In this document: positions 1-2,611 of the stretch, piece after piece
Numbering within the stretch: the first letter of the stretch is position 1
Layout: each line of letters begins with the position of its first letter
Source: Candidatus Hydrogenedentota bacterium
Lineage (GTDB): Bacteria; Hydrogenedentota; Hydrogenedentia; Hydrogenedentales; SLHB01
Assembly (NCBI GenBank): GCA_013349485.1
Contig: DUZM01000246.1
Coordinates: 1 to 5,343, forward strand
DNA length: 5,343 bases
Direction: 5' to 3'
Translations under genes and position numbers: made by a program
Notes under the pieces: generated by a model
What the model was told of the DNA's origin: nothing
The model's database searches: none
What the model saw: only the letters and a program-made list of their open reading frames with translations

Positions 1-229
1 CCGCGGCGACTCTTGCCTGCGCCTCGTGCGCCTCGAGACGTACGAGGATGTCGCCTTTCTTGACCGCATCGCCTTCCTGGACGAGGACTTCGCTTACGCG
101 GCCACCCGTGCGCGACCCGGCACGAACGGTTACGCCCTCGATTTGCCCGGACACCGAGAGATGGCGGCCGAATCCGTTGTTGCAAGCGGCAATGCACGTC
201 AATAGACCCAGCGCGACGACTCGTTTCAT
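1..229 (-). CDS. HlyD-family membrane fusion lipoprotein (N-terminal 76 residues, partial)
   Basis: This is the 5' part of a gene read leftwards and cut by the window edge. The first 76 residues begin MKRVVALGLLTCIAAC, a short positively charged and hydrophobic signal ending in the lipobox IAAC, which predicts lipid attachment at Cys16 and anchoring to a membrane in the periplasm. Residues about 26-68 (VSGQIEG, then TGGRVSEVLVQEGDAVKKGD and ILVRLE) match the first half of the lipoyl-like hairpin of periplasmic adaptor proteins, which link an inner-membrane pump to an outer-membrane channel. Its ATG (229-227) overlaps the stop of the upstream tetR gene as ATGA, so translation is probably coupled and both are one operon. 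The pump type (RND or ABC) cannot be told because the rest is missing. The wording of the lipoyl segment recalls YbhG/HlyD-type adaptors, but this is only an impression. Confidence 0.85.
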   Translation of the reverse strand, partial: MKRVVALGLLTCIAACNNGFGRHLSVSGQIEGVTVRAGSRTGGRVSEVLVQEGDAVKKGDILVRLEAHEAQARVAA

Positions 230-864
230 TCGCTAGTACCTCGTTGCATAAGGCCGTGGAAAAAGATGGAAACAATTGTATCCACAATCTCGTCGGAGTG
301 CATCGGCGTGACCTCCTTGGCGCCGAAGACCTCCTGCGTCAGACTGAATACCATGAACATGCCCAGCAGGCACCGCGCCGCTATCACAGGGCCCGCTCTT
401 TTGACGAATCCGAGGGCCATACCCGCCTCGAGAATGTCCGCCAGTTCAATGTTCACCTTGGGTAGAATCTCCTCCTGGTAGAGCTTCTTCAGTCCGGGAA
501 GATGGTTCACCTCGGCCATCACGAGCGGAAACACTTTGCTGAACCGGGGGGACATGAGTATATCGAGGAGTTCCTTGCCCAAATGCTTGGCCAACCCTTC
601 GAGATCGAGTGCTTGGTCGAGTGGTACCTGGGGCAGCAGCTCCAGAACTTCGTCGAGACGCGCCCGAACCATGGCCAGAAAAAGCTCGTCCTTGCTCGGA
701 AAGTACAGATATATCGTCCCCTTCGATATCCCCGCCTCGGCAGCGATTTCATCCATCGTGGCCGCACCAAACCCTTTTTGCGAAAAGACTTCCAACGCGG
801 CGTCCATCACTTGTTTAGGCCGTTGCTTGGGCCGACGTCGCCATTTCGGGGTCGATGCCGACAT
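226..864 (-). CDS. TetR/AcrR-family transcriptional repressor
   Basis: The 212-residue protein has the usual length of TetR regulators. The N-terminal DNA-binding domain spans about residues 13-60: helix 1 is QVMDAALEVFSQKGF, followed by the helix-turn-helix TMDEIAAEAGISKGTIYLYF (residues 36-55), one of the most conserved TetR signatures. Residues about 61-212 are a helical ligand-binding and dimerisation domain with no recognisable ligand specificity. The start at 864 is supported by GGAGGTG at 873-867, only 4 bases from the ATG when measured from GGAGG. The stop overlaps the start of the HlyD-family adaptor by 4 bases, so the protein most likely represses its own operon and is released by an exported compound. 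The promoter (902-931) and a palindromic operator (884-901) lie immediately upstream. Family assignment is firm; the inducer is unknown. Confidence 0.95.
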   Translation of the reverse strand: MSASTPKWRRRPKQRPKQVMDAALEVFSQKGFGAATMDEIAAEAGISKGTIYLYFPSKDELFLAMVRARLDEVLELLPQVPLDQALDLEGLAKHLGKELLDILMSPRFSKVFPLVMAEVNHLPGLKKLYQEEILPKVNIELADILEAGMALGFVKRAGPVIAARCLLGMFMVFSLTQEVFGAKEVTPMHSDEIVDTIVSIFFHGLMQRGTSE

Positions 865-883
865 AACACCTCCGAAATAAAAA

Positions 884-901
884 ACTGACTGGACAGTTAG
901 T
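884..901. promoter_or_regulatory. Probable TetR operator (18-bp imperfect palindrome)
   Basis: ACTGACTGGACAGTTAGT reads as a palindrome with 7 of 9 base pairs matching; the mismatches are one pair per arm and the central pair. It lies between the -10 box (902-907) and the ribosome-binding site of the tetR gene, at the expected transcription start. A bound repressor there would block transcription. Size and symmetry fit TetR-family operators, but binding is inferred. Confidence 0.65.
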
Positions 902-931
902 AATTTACCACCCCCCTCTTGGCCCTGTCAA
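902..931 (-). promoter_or_regulatory. Sigma-70-type promoter of the tetR-efflux operon
   Basis: Read on the minus strand, a perfect TTGACA (931-926) is followed after 18 bases by TAAATT (907-902; 4 of 6 matches to TATAAT). The probable operator starts at the next base. The promoter points into the tetR gene, whose ATG is about 38 bases past the -10 box. No other candidate of this quality is seen upstream of tetR. Confidence 0.65.
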
Positions 932-985
932 GCGCCGGGGGTCCTTTGCGGCTTTGCGGCCCCGCGGGAACGATCAGTTGGCCTC

Positions 986-1009
986 ACACAAAGACACTGA
1001 GACACAGAA
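986..1009. repeat. Three tandem 8-mers of the form ACACNNAR
   Basis: The units are ACACAAAG, ACACTGAG and ACACAGAA, head to tail, with CTC just before them. From memory, similar CTGTGTCT/CTTTGTGT stretches are dispersed in intergenic regions of planctomycete-like genomes. That link was not checked. No function is known to me. Confidence 0.6.
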
Positions 1010-1122
1010 AACGTTAAGAAAACTGGCGACTGCCGGCCCCAAGAGGCACTCGAAACACCAAAGAATTTGTGGCTCTTGTGCCCTTTGTGGCCAATTGGAT
1101 TCTGAAGGGCTTTGTTGAAACA

Positions 1123-1187
1123 CCTTCATGCGCTTCATGTCCTTCATGGTGAGAAATCCGGAAAACAGACCATGAAGAGCATGAAGG
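1123..1187. repeat. Long inverted repeat (hairpin) of leader copy A
   Basis: Arms 1123-1140 and 1170-1187 match at 16 of 18 positions around a 29-base loop containing the palindrome TCCGGA. The two mismatches lie in the left arm (CCTTCATGCGCTTCATGT); the right arm CCATGAAGAGCATGAAGG is identical to that of copy B. There is no T-run after it, so it does not look like an intrinsic terminator. Confidence 0.75.
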
Positions 1188-1260
1188 ACACGAAGAAATG
1201 AAAGATGCCTTGAAGACCTTTGGTTCGTAAACGCCTGCACGCGCTTCTTCGCCTTTACGG

Positions 1261-1266
1261 TACAAT
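1261..1266 (+). promoter_or_regulatory. Possible -10 box of the truncated gene copy
   Basis: TACAAT (5 of 6 matches to TATAAT) closes leader copy A and is conserved in copy B at 2552-2557. No good -35 box is seen at 16-18 bases. The MITE-like element begins 16 bases downstream and so would fall in the 5' untranslated region. The call rests mainly on conservation between the copies. Confidence 0.35.
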
Positions 1267-1281
1267 ATAGGACACCATTAA

Positions 1282-1463
1282 CCCAGATAATGCAGTTGCG
1301 TTCTCATAGGTATCGTTAATTGTCATAACCTCTTGATATTTGGCAAGATCCAACTGCATTGCAGTTGAAATATGCTCACTTTCTTGTGCGCTGTGGTTTT
1401 GCTCTTTGTTTTTCTCCTTTCCGGAGTTACGCCACAAAAGCGGTCGCTATTGCATTATCTGGG
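1282..1463. mobile_element. MITE-like non-autonomous element, 182 bp, ATTAA target duplication
   Basis: The element has perfect 13-bp terminal inverted repeats, CCCAGATAATGCA at 1282-1294 and TGCATTATCTGGG at 1451-1463. Allowing two mismatches these extend to 19 bp (both continue to GCG). It is flanked on both sides by ATTAA (1277-1281 and 1464-1468). The homologous leader copy B has only one such site (CTTTA in ACCCTTTAGCGCATG, 2565-2579), so copy B acts as the unoccupied site. The inside is clearly more AT-rich than the surroundings and codes for no transposase. A 60-codon minus-strand frame beginning with TTG (1437) crosses the element but runs out into the flank at 1255 and is probably chance. 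The TTAA-containing target and the CC-AGA-type end recall the IS1380/piggyBac group, a weak guess. It must be mobilised by a transposase elsewhere. Confidence 0.85.
1351..1367. repeat. Perfect 17-bp palindrome inside the MITE-like element
   Basis: CAACTGCATTGCAGTTG has two 8-base arms around a single T. TGCAGTTG also occurs at the inner edge of the left terminal repeat (1291-1298). The shared sequence could be a subterminal transposase site or a cruciform, but this is inference. Confidence 0.7.
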
Positions 1464-1509
1464 ATTAAGCGCATGAAGGGCACGAAGGAATGAGAATGGG
1501 AGGGGGGAC

Positions 1510-1737
1510 ATGCGACGGGGATTTCTGGGGGGTGTTCCCGTAATTCTTGCGGCAGTGAATGCGTTCGGCGCGGCATGGTACGTCGATAAGGGCAACGACG
1601 CGGGGCCGTGGGACGGCACGTCCTGGGCCAAGGCGTATCAGACTATCCAGGAAGGCATCGACGCCGCGGAAGCCGACTACCTCGCTAACGGCGGAACGTC
1701 TGAGGTATGGGTCGTGGAAGGCGTCGCCGCGGCGTAG
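1510..1737 (+). pseudogene. Truncated 5' copy of the secreted beta-helix protein gene
   Basis: The frame opens at an ATG preceded by GGGAGGGGGG and encodes MRRGFLGGVPVILAAVNAFGA, a signal peptide, followed by WYVDKGND, GPWDGTSWAKAYQTIQ and EVWVVEGV. The first 72 residues align without gaps to the intact gene at 2612 with 58 identities. Homology stops abruptly after codon 72 (about 1725); the frame then adds Ala-Ala-Ala and ends at TAG. The whole beta-helix and Ig-like part is missing. A signal peptide with a 50-residue stub is unlikely to function, so it is read as the remnant of a duplication or of a replaced gene. It could still be transcribed from the leader's promoter, and the MITE-like element now sits in its 5' untranslated region. 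Confidence 0.8.
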
Positions 1738-1748
1738 CGAAGCGCGGC
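1726..1748. repeat. GC-rich inverted repeat at the homology breakpoint
   Basis: GCCGCG (1726-1731) is complementary to CGCGGC (1743-1748) across an 11-base loop. It starts at the exact base where similarity between the two gene copies ends, so it may mark a junction. No T-tract follows, so a terminator is unlikely. Confidence 0.5.
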
Positions 1749-1760
1749 AAGGGGTGCAAT

Positions 1761-1791
1761 TTGATGAAGAAACGTGCACAATGTCGATAAT
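1761..1791 (+). promoter_or_regulatory. Possible promoter of hicAB
   Basis: TTGATG (1761-1766, 4 of 6 matches to the -35 consensus) and GATAAT (1786-1791, 5 of 6 to the -10) are separated by 19 bases and lie 27 bases before the hicA ATG. The palindrome GTGCAC lies between them at 1774-1779 and could be a regulatory site. Spacing is longer than ideal, so the call is tentative. Confidence 0.35.
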
Positions 1792-1818
1792 TCGGTTTTT
1801 TCTGGAGCAACGTGGCGC

Positions 1819-2010
1819 ATGAAGGTTCAAGAAGTTGTCAAAATGCTGGAAAAGGACGGATGGTATCTTCACGCAACACGGGGGAGTCACCGCCAGTTCA
1901 AGCATCCGACGAAGCTTGGAAGGGTCACAGTGCCAGGCAAGATGTCAGACGACTTGGCGCCGGGAACGCTTAACAGCATTTTCAAACAGGCGCAACTAGC
2001 AGGGAGATAG
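1819..2010 (+). CDS. hicA: HicA-family toxin (mRNA interferase)
   Basis: The 63-residue protein starts MKVQEVVKMLEKDGWYL and carries RGSHRQFKHP (residues 21-30), with His24 in the position of the conserved catalytic histidine of HicA toxins. VTVPGKMSDDLAPGTLNSIFKQA follows at about residues 37-58, the typical C-terminal half. HicA proteins have a small double-stranded-RNA-binding-like fold and cleave mRNA to stop growth until neutralised by HicB. The ATG at 1819 gives the normal family start and length; the earlier in-frame ATG at 1774 would add 15 residues foreign to the family. GGAG at 1804-1807 is a modest ribosome-binding site. The hicB gene starts directly after the stop codon, so both form one operon. 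All key residues look intact, so the toxin should be active. Confidence 0.92.
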   Translation: MKVQEVVKMLEKDGWYLHATRGSHRQFKHPTKLGRVTVPGKMSDDLAPGTLNSIFKQAQLAGR

Positions 2011-2220
2011 ATGATGCAGTACGGAATAGTCATTGAGAAAGCCGAAGCCAACTACTCTGCCTATGTGCCTGACCTGCCCGGTTGTGCGGCTACAGGCGAC
2101 ACGGTCGAGGAAGTCGAGCAAAACATCCGCGAGGCGATTCGTTTTCATATCGACGGCCTCCGAGAAGACGGCCTGCCAATACCAGACCCTTCGGCCATCT
2201 GCGAGTTGGTCGAAATATAA
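2011..2220 (+). CDS. hicB: HicB-family antitoxin, short form
   Basis: The 69-residue product begins MMQYGIVIEKAEANYSAYVPDLPGC, continues TGDTVEEVEQNIREAIRFHIDGL and ends with DGLPIPDPSAICELVEI. This is the partial RNase-H-like fold of the HicB antitoxin, which binds and masks HicA. It begins immediately after the hicA stop. GGGAG at 2002-2006 is 4 bases from the first ATG and 7 from the second (2014), so the second may be the true start. Many HicB proteins carry an extra C-terminal helix-turn-helix or ribbon-helix-helix domain for self-repression. It is absent here, as in other short HicB forms. The order toxin then antitoxin is the usual one for this family. Confidence 0.92.
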   Translation: MMQYGIVIEKAEANYSAYVPDLPGCAATGDTVEEVEQNIREAIRFHIDGLREDGLPIPDPSAICELVEI

Positions 2221-2412
2221 CCCAGAAAACAAGAAATCCGGGCGGAATAACGCAAACGGCTTCAGACGCAATGCTTTCGCAAACCGCCCCAACCACAAAA
2301 TGGGGAGGGCCGATCACTGGCCACAAGACGCGCTAGAAACACAAAAAAGGTTTGTGGCTCTTGCGCCTTTTGTGGCCGATCATGGCGTTTTGAGGGTTTT
2401 GTGCTCCGAACA

Positions 2413-2477
2413 CCTTCATGCTCTTCATGGCCTTCATGGTGAGAAATCCGGAAAACGCGCCATGAAGAGCATGAAGG
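2413..2477. repeat. Perfect 18-bp inverted repeat of leader copy B
   Basis: The left arm CCTTCATGCTCTTCATGG (2413-2430) and right arm CCATGAAGAGCATGAAGG (2460-2477) are perfectly complementary around a 29-base loop. The arms are built of 9-base units (CCTTCATGC, TCTTCATGG, CCTTCATGG). The third unit, in the loop, can compete for the right arm over 8 bp (2432-2439 with 2460-2467). TCCGGA lies in the loop at 2447-2452. No T-run follows. Confidence 0.85.
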
Positions 2478-2526
2478 ACACGAAGAAACGAAAGATGCCT
2501 TGAAGACCTTTGGTTCCGCAAACGCC

Positions 2527-2557
2527 TTCACGTGCTTCTTAGCCTTTATGGTACAAT
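2527..2557 (+). promoter_or_regulatory. Possible promoter of the intact beta-helix gene
   Basis: TACAAT (2552-2557) matches the -10 consensus at 5 of 6 positions and is conserved in leader copy A. TTCACG (2527-2532, 4 of 6) is the best -35 candidate, but the 19-base spacer is long. Transcription would give an untranslated leader of about 45 bases before the ATG at 2612. Confidence 0.35.
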
Positions 2558-2611
2558 ATAAAAGACCCTTTAGCGCATGTAGAGAAGAAATGACAATGGG
2601 AGGAATGGTTC

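Larger units (their letters stand above)
1035..1269 (+). repeat. Leader repeat, copy A (two hairpin modules plus promoter-like end)
   Basis: This about 235-bp unit is repeated at 2319-2560 in the same orientation and in the same place relative to a homologous gene start. Module 1 (1035-1092) folds as GGCCCCAAGAGGCAC against GTGCCCTTTGTGGCC, 12 of 15 positions complementary. Module 2 (1123-1187) pairs an 18-base arm with its partner at 1170-1187, 16 of 18 matching. The shared core around GAGAAATCCGGAAAAC and the segment AAAGATGCCTTGAAGACCTT are identical in both copies. The unit ends in GTACAATATA, a possible -10 region. Copy identity shows homology; whether it acts as DNA, RNA or is inert is unknown. 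Confidence 0.8.
932..1509. other. Gene-free region between the efflux operon and the truncated gene copy
   Basis: I find no convincing gene here. The stretch holds a GC-rich segment (about 932-980), three ACAC-type 8-mers (986-1009), leader repeat A with its hairpins (1035-1269), a MITE-like element (1282-1463) and the ribosome-binding region of the truncated gene copy (about 1499-1508). Short open frames on the minus strand (974-1240, 1014-1265) simply read through the CTTCATG repeats and give low-complexity peptides, so they are not called. Confidence 0.7.
2319..2560 (+). repeat. Leader repeat, copy B (two hairpin modules plus promoter-like end)
   Basis: This is the second copy of the leader at 1035-1269 and precedes the intact gene. 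Module 1 (2319-2377) pairs GGCCACAA with TTGTGGCC and GCGC with GCGC, and has an inner CACAAA/TTTGTG hairpin (2340-2345 with 2351-2356). Module 2 is a perfect 18-bp inverted repeat (2413-2430 with 2460-2477). Within module 1, the pair A1048-T1079 of copy A is replaced by G2332-C2364 here, a change on both sides that keeps the stem. The copy is not interrupted by the MITE-like element. The location in a gene leader suggests a structured 5' region or a mobile repeat; neither is proven. Confidence 0.8.
2221..2611. other. Gene-free region between hicB and the intact beta-helix gene
   Basis: The first 98 bases (2221-2318) hold nothing I recognise apart from a weak CCCCA/TGGGG inverted repeat near 2286-2304, which lacks a T-run. 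The rest is leader repeat B (2319-2560) and the ribosome-binding region of the following gene, with GGAGG at 2599-2603. Open frames on both strands crossing this stretch read through the CTTCATG repeats and are not called. Confidence 0.7.

Noticed and set aside
48..888. Plus-strand frames over the efflux operon (48-236, 502-888 and others)
   Set aside because: They are shadows of the tetR and adaptor genes on the minus strand, which have recognisable domains and start sites.
974..1265. Minus-strand open frames of 83-88 codons across leader copy A
   Set aside because: They translate the CTTCATG-type repeats into low-complexity peptides, reappear over copy B (2262-2531), and have no ribosome-binding site or family signature.
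1255..1437. Minus-strand frame of 60 codons across the MITE-like element
   Set aside because: It starts with TTG, ends outside the element in the leader repeat, is AT-rich unlike real genes here, and resembles no transposase I recognise.
1465..1905. Minus-strand frame of 146 codons
   Set aside because: It is antisense to the truncated gene copy and hicA, whose plus-strand products have clear family motifs.
2286..2304. Terminator after hicB
   Set aside because: The CCCCA/TGGGG stem is only 5 bp and is not followed by a T-run.
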